Assembly: GCA_018650085.1 (NCBI GenBank)
Contig: JABIGQ010000028.1
Location: 1-32,202, forward strand
DNA: 32,202 nucleotides
Source: Candidatus Magasanikiibacteriota bacterium
GTDB lineage: Bacteria; Patescibacteriota; Patescibacteriia; Magasanikbacterales; UBA922
Direction: 5' to 3'
Made by a program: the position numbers and the translations under genes. Shown here in pieces: positions 25,561 to 32,202 of the stretch. The stretch's first letter is position 1. Each line of letters starts with the position of its first letter. The notes beneath the pieces are model-generated. The model was not told the origin of the DNA. It was given only the letters and a program-made list of their open reading frames with translations, and did no database searches.

Positions 25561-26181
25561 ATGTTGAAATATTTTAAGTATACATATCATCGATTATTAT
25601 TAGAACGATATTTAGAAAAATATTCATATCTACTTTCTAAAAATATTATAGATATAGGTGCCGCAGAAAGACGGTATGATCATTTGTTTGATGCTAAAAT
25701 AACATCTGTAGATATTGTAGTTAATAAAGAAAAAAATATTTTGTATGGTAATCTTAATGAAGGATTAAATTTTTCAAATAATTATTTTGAGGGTGTCCTT
25801 TGTATAGAGGTACTTGAATATGTTCAAGATCCTCTAAAAAATATGCAAGAGATATCAAGATTATTGAAAAAAGGGGGATATGCCTTGGTCACAGTTCCAT
25901 TTATGTATCCAGATCATAAAGATAGAGTAAGATATACACGTAAAGTTTGGGATGATATATGTAATTTATATTTTTCAGAGGTTGAAATATATAAAATAGG
26001 TAATGGGTTAACAGTAATGTGGGATATTTTACGATTAAAATTACATAGGTTTAGATTTTCTTTTATTGGAAGATTATTTATTTTTTGTTTTTATCCATGG
26101 CTTTATTTTTTTCAAGTAAGTGGTTTAGATAGAAAAGAAGATGAATTTTATTCTGGTTTATTTTTAGTATTAAAGAAATAA
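25561..26181 (+). CDS. SAM-dependent methyltransferase
   Basis: 206 residues. Motif I is NIIDIGAAERRYDHLF (about 28-43), with Ala-Glu-Arg replacing the usual Gly-rich loop. SVDIVVNKE and FEGVLCIEVLEYVQDPLKNM (motif IV) follow, then GGYALVTVPFMYPDHKDRVRYTRKVW. The last matches Methyltransf_11-type enzymes of glycan loci. It lies 2 nt after the GT4 gene. The short length and altered motif I are noted; the fold call is fairly safe, the substrate is not known. Confidence 0.82.
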   Translation: MLKYFKYTYHRLLLERYLEKYSYLLSKNIIDIGAAERRYDHLFDAKITSVDIVVNKEKNILYGNLNEGLNFSNNYFEGVLCIEVLEYVQDPLKNMQEISRLLKKGGYALVTVPFMYPDHKDRVRYTRKVWDDICNLYFSEVEIYKIGNGLTVMWDILRLKLHRFRFSFIGRLFIFCFYPWLYFFQVSGLDRKEDEFYSGLFLVLKK

Positions 26182-26184
26182 AAT

Positions 26185-26928
26185 ATGATGCGTGTTCGCA
26201 TAGATGATATTGGTTCTTCAACTAAATGGTATAATCAGCATGGTAAAAAATTGTTTTGTTGGAAAGGAATTCCATATTTTTATTTTCCATTTTCAAATGT
26301 GGGTTTTTTTAAACGTATGCCACTATTTCGTAAATGGGGAGTGTATGATGAATTAACACAAAGTGAATGGGGGAAAATATTATGTATTTTTAAAAAACAT
26401 AGTATTATCCCAATTATTGCTATTACTGCAACATGGGTAGATAAAGATAATAATCTTATTCCATTTCCTGAAAAATTTCCTGGGGAAGCTTCAATACTCA
26501 AACAAGCATTTCTTTCTGGTGATATAATGATTGCAAATCATGGGCTTACTCATTGTGTTGTTGGGAAGCATTTACCAAAATTTTGGAAATCAAATAGAAA
26601 ATATCATAGGGAATTTTGGGGGTGGTTACCACAGAATTTACATGAAGAACATATAAAAGAATCTCAGAAAATATTAGAGAATTATTTTGAAAAACCAATT
26701 TCAATTTTTGTACCTCCAGGTAATATATGGAGTAAAAAAACATATAAAGTATTAAAAAAAACAAATATTACAAAAGTTATTGCTAATAGATATATGATAG
26801 ATAGTAATGAAAAAATGGAGGGGATATCATTTTTTAATGATAAAGAAGATTGGAATTTTCATGATCGTGAGTTGAAATTATATGGTGAATCATGGTTGAA
26901 TAAATTAATTAGTTTATATGGATTATAA
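26185..26928 (+). CDS. NodB-type polysaccharide deacetylase
   Basis: 247 residues with the NodB-homology motifs: MRVRIDDIG (Asp7-Asp8, base and metal), IANHGLTHC (His119 and His123, metal ligands) and FVPPGN (176-180). It removes N- or O-acetyl groups from sugars with a divalent metal. There is no signal peptide, so it should act in the cytoplasm on an intermediate rather than on finished polymer, as the LmbE/NodB-type enzymes of glycolipid paths do. The start may be the second ATG at 26188. It overlaps the next gene by 11 nt. Confidence 0.84.
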   Translation: MMRVRIDDIGSSTKWYNQHGKKLFCWKGIPYFYFPFSNVGFFKRMPLFRKWGVYDELTQSEWGKILCIFKKHSIIPIIAITATWVDKDNNLIPFPEKFPGEASILKQAFLSGDIMIANHGLTHCVVGKHLPKFWKSNRKYHREFWGWLPQNLHEEHIKESQKILENYFEKPISIFVPPGNIWSKKTYKVLKKTNITKVIANRYMIDSNEKMEGISFFNDKEDWNFHDRELKLYGESWLNKLISLYGL

Positions 26929-27736
26929 TTTTTCTGAAATCTTAAAACAAAAAATAAAAGAATATTATGTAAAGTATTATCGGGATGATTGTTCTATTTC
27001 ACGATTTGATCAATTAGCAGAAACGCGCGTAACAGAGGAAGTGTTGGAAACAAAAAGGTTGAAATATTTAAGGGATCATATGGATATCGATTTAAATAAT
27101 AAATCTGTTTGTATTGTGGGAGCAGGTACTGGTGGATTGGCAGTAGTCTTATATAAACAATATCATGCAGTAGTTTATGGAGTTGAGCCATATGAGCCAG
27201 GTTTAAATATTATAAAACAAAAATGTGAAGAAATGGGTATGAATCCAGATAATTTTTTATCTAATTCTGCGGAGGTTCTTCCATTTGAAGATGATCAATT
27301 TGATGTGGTCTATTGTTATACCGTACTTGAACATGTTCAAAATATAGAAAAGGCGATTGATGAAATGATAAGAGTATCAAAATTTGGAGGAGTTATATAT
27401 ATAAATACTCCAAATTATAGTTTGCCATATGAACGACATTATAAAATATTATTTCCAACATTTTTACCAAAATGGGTAGGGTATTTATATTTAATACTTT
27501 TGGGAAAAAGTCCAGTTTTTTTACAAACTATTAATTATGTTACAGAAAAGAGTATAAATAAAATTCTTGCTGGGAAAAAAGGAATATCATGGTTACGCTT
27601 GTATACACCAATTAAGCAGAATGTAAAAGGAAAAACAGCAAAAGTACTTTTGTTTTTTCAACGTTATTTTTCTTTTTATTCACATCAGGATATACTTATT
27701 CGTAAGATAAATAATAAAAAAAACACCAATAGGTGA
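26918..27736 (+). CDS. SAM-dependent methyltransferase
   Basis: 272 residues. Motif I is SVCIVGAGTGGLAVVLY (about 62-78), with VYGVEPYEPGLNII and LPFEDDQFDVVYCYTVLEHVQNIEKAI (motifs III/IV), then GGVIYINTPNYSLPYERHYKILFP, typical of the Methyltransf_11 group with the post-motif Tyr-Glu-Arg-His found in sugar O-methyltransferases and ubiquinone-type enzymes. Last gene of the operon, followed at 27741 by a large hairpin and at 27821 by a terminator. Sixth methyltransferase of the two operons. Confidence 0.87.
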   Translation: MDYNFSEILKQKIKEYYVKYYRDDCSISRFDQLAETRVTEEVLETKRLKYLRDHMDIDLNNKSVCIVGAGTGGLAVVLYKQYHAVVYGVEPYEPGLNIIKQKCEEMGMNPDNFLSNSAEVLPFEDDQFDVVYCYTVLEHVQNIEKAIDEMIRVSKFGGVIYINTPNYSLPYERHYKILFPTFLPKWVGYLYLILLGKSPVFLQTINYVTEKSINKILAGKKGISWLRLYTPIKQNVKGKTAKVLLFFQRYFSFYSHQDILIRKINNKKNTNR

Positions 27737-27740
27737 ATTT

Positions 27741-27785
27741 GTACCCATATAGATATGACTTTTGTAAGCCTATCTATATGGGTAC
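27741..27785. repeat. Perfect inverted repeat at the left edge of island 2
   Basis: 15-bp perfect arms (27741-27755 and 27771-27785, GTACCCATATAGATA and its complement) with a 15-nt loop. It starts 4 nt after the last methyltransferase gene. It shares ATATAGATA/TATCTATAT with the repeat at 17123-17149. An imperfect terminator role is possible, since AGTAAAAAAATATTTG follows without a clean T-tract. Confidence 0.7.
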
Positions 27786-27820
27786 AGTAAAAAAATATTT
27801 GTTTTTAGAGAATACTGAAG

Positions 27821-27853
27821 ATATTTACCTTACAAATAAGGTAAATATTTTTT
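27821..27853 (+). terminator. Terminator overlapping the 3' end of the lipoprotein gene
   Basis: A 12-bp perfect stem (27821-27832/27837-27848), 4-nt loop (CAAA), then a T-run to 27853. It ends the second glycan operon. Positions 27825-27848 are also the last codons and stop of the reverse-strand lipoprotein gene. Confidence 0.85.
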
Positions 27854-29312
27854 CTCCAGAACATTCTGGGACCCAAAGATCTCCTTCCGTGGTTGTGCAT
27901 GTGTCAGTACTTGAAGAAGCAAAATTGTTATAGACAGGGCTATCCTCAATTTCTATTACGCAGAATTGTCCACGGGTGGCATTATTAGCCCATCGCCCTA
28001 TTTGACACATTTCGTGCCAGTCGGCATGTCCGTATAATACGGTGACTTCTTCTGGAATCGTTTCTTCAAAATTTACAATATAAGCTCGTGTGTTTGAAGT
28101 CTCTGCGAAGAAGGAAAGAGGATGCTGTATCCTCCATTCATCTATTATATCAAGAACTACTCCTATACCAATTATTTCCATATCTGAGTTTCTGTGAGAA
28201 ACTAACATTTCTTCTGAATTTAGAGGAATGGTGTATTCAAAAAAATTAGTATTAAGGTTTTCTTCACTGATAAAAACAGATGTCCAACCTCCTCCTTCGG
28301 TTGTCATATCACAGTATACTTCAGTTGAATTTTGTATATCACCATTTAGATATACATCATAAATACCTGAAGTGGATGTTTCTTCTATTTGAAGTATATC
28401 TGCGCAAGATATTGGCAATACTGGTTCTATAATTGCATCAATCACCATATCTTCAACTACAGCTAAATCTAGTGGTATTTGATCAATTGCATTATCATTA
28501 GCAATATCATCTTGGATATCTTTTTGATAATCAGCTACATCATTCGTAGCATCCAGATCCATGTCTTCAGGAATGAAGATTGGAATGTCTGGTATAGATT
28601 CATCTACAGGCATAGAATCCAATGCAAGATCAATAACCATAGGTAGATCTTGTAGCATTGCATCTATAAGAGGTACATCTACAAGATGCACCATGTCTAT
28701 AGGCGTTAAATCTCTAACAGGTTCTGCATCAATGATTTCTGGCGTATCAACAAGCGCTGGAATATCTATGACGTTAATGTCTGGTAGAGGTGCTATGTCT
28801 ATAGGCGTTAAATCTCTAACAGGCTCTGCGTCAATGATTTCTGGCGTATCAAGCGCTGGAATATCTATGACAGGAAGATCTGTAAGAAAAATATCTATAG
28901 GAAGTGGTGTAGCATCTGTAATAGGTGCTACATCAATTACAGGAAGATCCTCAAGTAGAGCAAAATCTAGTTGGTCTGCTATATATATATCTTGTAACTG
29001 TGAGTCCAAGGGAACTGTATCAGGATCAGGCTCTATTCTTCTATCTTGTGCTGGTAGCACATCAGAAGAATCAGTTATATACAGATCTTCAGGCACTGTG
29101 CTGTCGAAAGTATCTGTATTTTCGTAATCAACAACTTGTTTCGTGTCTGTCGAAGTATCTGAGTTCTCAAGAACATCTACACGAGAATCAAAGAGGCTAG
29201 CCTCTCTGTTTTGATCGTGTAAGATATGCTCGGCATCTAATTGCATAAGATCTCCACTAGGAAGATCTATGCAGGAGTTCAAGAAGATGACAAAAAACAA
29301 GGAATAATGCAT
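27825..29312 (-). CDS. Asp-rich lipoprotein with C-terminal fibrinogen-like domain
   Basis: 495 residues. The signal is MHYSLFFVIFLNSC with a lipobox LNSC (lipidated Cys14; Asn at -2 is unusual). Residues 15-300 are a disordered Asp/Pro/Ile/Val-rich linker with a 34-residue tandem duplication (TPEIIDAEPVRDLTPID twice). From about 302 comes a fibrinogen-related domain: SCADILQ...SGIYDVYLNG, VYCDMTTEGGGWTSVF, MCQIGRWANNATRGQFC, ending IFTLFVR. SD sequence GGAG stands 6 nt before the ATG. Lipoproteins with Asp-rich linkers and this domain are typical of Myxococcota and allied groups and foreign to the rest of the window. Probably a surface binding or adhesion protein. A promoter is not clear; TTGAGC-N18-TTTATA lies upstream, and read-through from the TPR gene is possible. 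Confidence 0.85.
   Translation of the reverse strand: MHYSLFFVIFLNSCIDLPSGDLMQLDAEHILHDQNREASLFDSRVDVLENSDTSTDTKQVVDYENTDTFDSTVPEDLYITDSSDVLPAQDRRIEPDPDTVPLDSQLQDIYIADQLDFALLEDLPVIDVAPITDATPLPIDIFLTDLPVIDIPALDTPEIIDAEPVRDLTPIDIAPLPDINVIDIPALVDTPEIIDAEPVRDLTPIDMVHLVDVPLIDAMLQDLPMVIDLALDSMPVDESIPDIPIFIPEDMDLDATNDVADYQKDIQDDIANDNAIDQIPLDLAVVEDMVIDAIIEPVLPISCADILQIEETSTSGIYDVYLNGDIQNSTEVYCDMTTEGGGWTSVFISEENLNTNFFEYTIPLNSEEMLVSHRNSDMEIIGIGVVLDIIDEWRIQHPLSFFAETSNTRAYIVNFEETIPEEVTVLYGHADWHEMCQIGRWANNATRGQFCVIEIEDSPVYNNFASSSTDTCTTTEGDLWVPECSGEKIFTLFVR
28693..28871 (-). repeat. 102-bp tandem duplication in the lipoprotein linker
   Basis: An 80-nt copy at 28693-28772 and a 77-nt copy at 28795-28871 differ by two substitutions and one 3-nt indel. 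Such near-identity of two in-frame copies implies recent duplication of the linker. Confidence 0.85.
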
Positions 29313-29454
29313 GGTATTCTCCGTATGTTAGTGTCCATTTAGGACTTGTGTAAAGAACAAATCTGTCCCAACTGTCCAGTATTGAACAGTGAGCTGTAAA
29401 AACTATAAAGTGTTTATCGTTTCTATAGCTCAATGGTATTATGTAAAGGGGGGG

Positions 29455-29490
29455 GCTAGGGGAGTGACGCGTAAAAGCGTATCCCCTAGC
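29455..29490 (-). terminator. Candidate hairpin terminator of the TPR gene
   Basis: A 9-bp outer stem (29455-29463/29482-29490, GCTAGGGGA) with an inner 4-bp stem (29467-29470/29477-29480), starting directly after the TPR stop codon on the reverse strand. It is followed by an eight-C run rather than T, so it is not a textbook terminator and may only stabilise the 3' end. Confidence 0.55.
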
Positions 29491-30450
29491 TTAGAATGAT
29501 CCAGAGATACCAAAGAACGTTTTTTTCCCGTCTGTTTGTACAGTAGGGATAGGCGTGTCTTCATCTCTAGACCAGAGTATGTAAGTTCCGGCACCAAGAG
29601 CAGTTCCTCCCAGTATCCAGCTTGCTATAGCGAGATATTGTGAAGTTTGCGCATCTTTGGCGGGATCTCTCCAGTCTGTGCGGTAGTTTTTCCACCTTTT
29701 AGTGGCCTCTTCTGCTTTTGAGCGGGCTTCTATGTGAGCCCATATTCCAGCAGCAGAAAGTAATCCTCCTATACTTATAGCCCCCAAACCAAGTGTACTA
29801 TGATCAGTATACCAAGGTTTGTTTAGTGGGGCTATGTGTAGAGGTTGGGATCCAGGCTGTTTCTTTTTTCCTATATCTATATCCGGAGACCAACGAGTGG
29901 TTTCTCCAGAAGATATAATAATTTCTTCTACAGCTTTATTTGAACTAATATAAATAGCTCTAAGGCTATATGTACCTGGTCTTAGTTCAATATCTGTTTT
30001 AAGTTTCCATCCTAATTCATCTACAGATTTATTTTCTCCTATAGATTCGCCACTAATAGTTACTATTAAACCATCTTCTGGGACTATATTAATAAATAAT
30101 TTCCCAGGTGGAAGATTATTTTTTAATAATGCTATGATAGTCTTTATCTCAGAAGTATTTGATTCAGTAGGATAGGTACTGATATATTGAGTAAATATTC
30201 CTAAAGCTTTTGGTTGATCATTGTTTTCAAGATAGCTTTTTCCTAAGTTATATAGGATCGTAGGATTGTTATCCTTCTGATATGCTGCCTCAAAGAATGT
30301 TATTGCTATTGCAAATTTTTTTTCTTTGAATGCTTTTGCTCCCTCCATATAAAGGATTTTCGCAGCATTTTTATCCGCGGTAGTATCTGCATATGTAGGA
30401 GTGGAGGCCAGAATGAACAAGCTGATGAAAAGAACAGTAATGCGACTCAT
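29491..30450 (-). CDS. TPR/PEGA-like secreted membrane protein, Myxococcota-like
   Basis: 319 residues. A signal peptide (about 1-21, ...ASTPTYA) is followed by TPR helices (about 28-100: AKILYMEGAKAFKEKKFAIAITFFEAAYQ, NPTILYNLGKSYLENNDQPKALGIF). A PEGA-like beta domain follows (KLFINIVPEDGLIVTISGESI, LRPGTYSLRAIY), then two membrane helices (LGLGAISIGGLLSAAGIWAH, LAIASWILGGTALGAGTYILW) around an Arg/Ala/Asp loop. This order (TPR, PEGA, paired helices) is a hallmark of many Myxococcota envelope proteins of unknown role. SD GAGGG stands 7 nt before the ATG. It is transcribed away from ugd with the lipoprotein gene 178 bp downstream. Confidence 0.83.
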   Translation of the reverse strand: MSRITVLFISLFILASTPTYADTTADKNAAKILYMEGAKAFKEKKFAIAITFFEAAYQKDNNPTILYNLGKSYLENNDQPKALGIFTQYISTYPTESNTSEIKTIIALLKNNLPPGKLFINIVPEDGLIVTISGESIGENKSVDELGWKLKTDIELRPGTYSLRAIYISSNKAVEEIIISSGETTRWSPDIDIGKKKQPGSQPLHIAPLNKPWYTDHSTLGLGAISIGGLLSAAGIWAHIEARSKAEEATKRWKNYRTDWRDPAKDAQTSQYLAIASWILGGTALGAGTYILWSRDEDTPIPTVQTDGKKTFFGISGSF

Positions 30451-30536
30451 GATTTTCCCTCGTTGTTTGGTTATGGGTTGTTTTATGCATTTTTTGCTAA
30501 AAATACATAAGTAAACTCATAAAAGGCCGATATATA

Positions 30537-30565
30537 TTCATAGCACGTTTTTTCTTATTTGTCAA
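30537..30565 (-). promoter_or_regulatory. Promoter of the TPR gene
   Basis: On the reverse strand TTGACA (30565-30560), a 17-nt spacer and TATGAA (30542-30537), with TGC just before the -10 (extended -10 form). It is 1 nt from the -35 of the forward promoter. Confidence 0.7.
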
Positions 30566-30566
30566 T

Positions 30567-30595
30567 TTGACTCCTCATGAAAATACAAGTACAAT
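30567..30595 (+). promoter_or_regulatory. Promoter of the ugd operon
   Basis: TTGACT (30567-30572), a 17-nt spacer, TACAAT (30590-30595), 28 nt before the ATG at 30624. The same hexamers and spacer length as at 18127-18155. Confidence 0.82.
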
Positions 30596-30623
30596 AAGTC
30601 TATTATTAATTAATTACACTATT

Positions 30624-32003
30624 ATGAACATTCTATATATAGGCTCAGGATTCGTAGGCGCTTGCTCTTCTGCTGTTTTGGCGGCTAGTGGGCATAATGT
30701 CTTGGTTTATGACATTGATGAAAACAAAGTAAATATGCTTGGTTCTGAAGATAGAGATACTATCGAATCTTGTCTTTTTGAAAAAGGACTCGGTGATTTA
30801 CTTGTCCGTAATAAAGAACGTATTTCTTTTACCAATGATTATAAAAAAGTAGAAGCATCTCTAGATACACTAGATGCTGTGTTTATGTGTCTTCCTACAC
30901 CAGAAGTAGGGGAGACTGGAGAAAGTAATCTTTCATACTATATCACCGCAGCAGAAACATTGGCGCAAGCATTGAAAAAAAGAAATAATGGAACACAAGA
31001 AAAACATATCGTGATTGTCAATAAAAGTACGGTCCCTATTGAAATGGTAGATCGTACCGCAGAAATTATGGATAACGCGGGCGTAAAGAATTATGGCGTG
31101 GTATCTAATCCAGAATTTCTTGTAGAAGGAAAAGCAGTAGAAGGATCATTGAAACCAAATCGTGTGGTTGTAGGAGCGTGGGAGCAAAAAGATTTTGATA
31201 TCATGAAAAAAGTATATCAACGATTTTATGATGCCCCTACTGTAGATTATATAGAAGTAAACCCAAAAGAAGCCGCAGCAGGAAAATTATTAGCAAATTA
31301 TTATTTATTTAATAAACTTGCTGTTTGTTTTGACGTCATAGGACGAACATGTGAAGCATTTGATCATATCCAATTTGAACATCTTCGCAGAATTATTACC
31401 ACAGATGATCGTATTGGAAATTGGGGATTTTATGATAGTTTGTATGCAGGAGGAAGTTGTTTTATAAAAGACGCGCGTTCACTTTCTCATCAACTCCAAA
31501 CAAAAGGAAAACCAGCAACATTGGTAAATGAAACATACCTTGCAAATAAACGGCAATTAGAATTATTTTTAGGACGAGCAAAGTCAGAAGCAGATATGGA
31601 CTTTTCAGGGAAAAAAATTGCTCTATTAGGCTTAGCATTTAAACGTGATACCAATGATACTAGAAATTCTCCAAGTCTAGATATTACACGAACTTTACTT
31701 GAAAATGGTGTAAAGAAAATAAAAGCATATGATCCAGCAGCAACGGACATGTTTAAAAAAGATTTTCCTGCATCAGAAAAGATTGAATATGTAAATCATG
31801 AGTTTGAAGCAATAAAAGATGTAGATATCGTTATCATTGCCACCGACTGGCCTCAATTTAGGGGGTTAGGAGACGTTATGATTGGAGAGTTGACTCATAA
31901 GCCACTTATCATGGATGGACGGCGTATGCTTCAGCATAGGTATCTTGATTTAACAAAAGCAGGATTTAAGATTATCGCTGTAGGAAGTCCATATTTAAAA
32001 TAA
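30624..32003 (+). CDS. ugd: UDP-glucose/UDP-hexose 6-dehydrogenase family
   Basis: 459 residues from the ATG at 30624; an in-frame upstream start at 30567 falls in the promoter. NAD-binding GSGFVG (7-12), VNKSTVPIEMVDR, NPEFLVEGKAV, KLLANYYLFNKL (catalytic Lys region) and GGSCFIKDARSL with catalytic Cys279 are all present, and the C-terminal Rossmann domain (KIALLGLAFKRDTNDTRNSPSL) is complete. The enzyme oxidises UDP-glucose (or UDP-GlcNAc/ManNAc in sister families) twice to the uronate. Cys279 is flanked by Ile-Lys-Asp where Pro-Lys-Asp is common. It supplies glucuronate-type sugars to the glycan. Confidence 0.93.
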   Translation: MNILYIGSGFVGACSSAVLAASGHNVLVYDIDENKVNMLGSEDRDTIESCLFEKGLGDLLVRNKERISFTNDYKKVEASLDTLDAVFMCLPTPEVGETGESNLSYYITAAETLAQALKKRNNGTQEKHIVIVNKSTVPIEMVDRTAEIMDNAGVKNYGVVSNPEFLVEGKAVEGSLKPNRVVVGAWEQKDFDIMKKVYQRFYDAPTVDYIEVNPKEAAAGKLLANYYLFNKLAVCFDVIGRTCEAFDHIQFEHLRRIITTDDRIGNWGFYDSLYAGGSCFIKDARSLSHQLQTKGKPATLVNETYLANKRQLELFLGRAKSEADMDFSGKKIALLGLAFKRDTNDTRNSPSLDITRTLLENGVKKIKAYDPAATDMFKKDFPASEKIEYVNHEFEAIKDVDIVIIATDWPQFRGLGDVMIGELTHKPLIMDGRRMLQHRYLDLTKAGFKIIAVGSPYLK

Positions 32004-32011
32004 TAAAATAT

Positions 32012-32202
32012 ATGTCAGAATTAACCACTGCAGCAAAAGATGTGTTAAAGCAAGAAGGGATTGTACATGTCATAAAAAAAACAGTATGTTATGTATATAG
32101 ACAATTACGAGATACGAGAAAAACATGTAAATTAGTAAAGAAATGGAATAAAAAGAAAAAGAGTCTTTGGAAATCATTTGATTTTGTATTTTCTGTCACA
32201 GA
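32012..32202 (+). CDS. Start of an unidentified gene, cut by the window end
   Basis: An open frame from the ATG at 32012, 8 nt after the ugd stop, runs for 63 codons to the end with no stop. It starts MSELTTAAKDVLKQEGIVHV and continues with a very basic stretch (RQLRDTRKTCKLVKKWNKKKK). The native (A/T)TATG start context without SD is kept. Likely co-transcribed with ugd and probably part of the same glycan locus; the family cannot be told from this part. Confidence 0.75.
   Translation, partial: MSELTTAAKDVLKQEGIVHVIKKTVCYVYRQLRDTRKTCKLVKKWNKKKKSLWKSFDFVFSVT

Noticed and set aside
27733-27933. 66-residue forward ORF after the last methyltransferase
   Set aside because: It runs through the 15-bp inverted repeat and the terminator and overlaps the lipoprotein gene antisense; it has no protein-like features.
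28561-29127. 188-residue Ser/Gly-rich forward ORF
   Set aside because: It is the antisense shadow of the Asp-rich linker of the lipoprotein gene; its repeats mirror the repeats of the real gene.
29365-29395. LexA-like dyad (CTG...CAG) upstream of the lipoprotein gene
   Set aside because: The spacing is CTG-N12-CAG and one arm pair mismatches, so it does not fit the known LexA box.
1-32202. CRISPR arrays, tRNA or rRNA genes, transposases
   Set aside because: I saw no regularly spaced direct repeats, cloverleaf with CCA-like end, rRNA-like sequence or transposase motifs; island edges carry inverted repeats but no mobilisation gene.
1-32202. UGA recoding as in some Patescibacteria
   Set aside because: TGA ends several well-bounded genes (for example 656-658 and 12627-12629), so the standard bacterial code fits.

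Overview
Organism. The window reads like a low-GC, small-genome bacterium of the Candidate Phyla Radiation (Patescibacteria), probably near the Magasanikbacteria/Uhrbacteria-type lineages. This rests on family recognition by eye: a 1248-residue S-layer-like protein with the YFPN...W module seen in these bacteria, a DUF5667 membrane protein next to an ECF sigma factor, and an O-antigen-ligase-like enzyme with a C-terminal TPR. TGA is used as stop. Almost all genes start in the context (A/T)TATG with no visible Shine-Dalgarno (SD) sequence.

Layout. (1) 1-2147: an ECF sigma factor overlaps a DUF5667 single-pass membrane protein, followed by a 333-bp gap rich in hairpins that I read as the structured leader of the next gene. 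(2) 2148-8102: the S-layer-like protein, a strong terminator, a consensus promoter, and an O-antigen ligase/oligosaccharyltransferase-like protein. (3) 8065-17083: one reverse-strand GT4 glycosyltransferase, then, from a near-consensus promoter, a forward operon of glycosyltransferases, methyltransferases and one membrane-anchored protein. (4) 17084-18120: a hairpin cluster and a reverse-strand gene for a putative beta-propeller. (5) 18127-27736: a second forward glycan operon with NeuB-like and NeuA-like nonulosonate enzymes, an AsnB-type amidotransferase, an ABC exporter, two glycosyltransferases, three methyltransferases and a NodB-type deacetylase. (6) 27737-30565: a second reverse-strand island with an Asp-rich lipoprotein carrying a fibrinogen-like domain and a TPR/PEGA-like membrane protein. 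Both look like proteins of Myxococcota and related deltaproteobacterial groups. (7) 30567-32202: UDP-glucose 6-dehydrogenase and the start of a further gene.

How it fits together. The forward genes form a surface-glycan locus beside the S-layer gene. The likely scheme is that nucleotide sugars (including a CMP-nonulosonate and UDP-glucuronate) are assembled by the glycosyltransferases, decorated by six methyltransferases and a deacetylase, flipped by the ABC exporter, and transferred by the ligase, possibly onto the S-layer protein.

Main anomaly. The three reverse-strand island genes (17218-18042, 27825-29312, 29491-30450) each have a good SD sequence, while none of the 26 other gene starts has one at normal spacing. 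At the right edge of each island the island gene's promoter stands back-to-back with the native operon's promoter. At the left edge of each island lies a perfect inverted repeat sharing ATATAGATA/TATCTATAT. I read these as foreign secreted-protein genes set between native transcription units. That is an inference, and no database search was possible.
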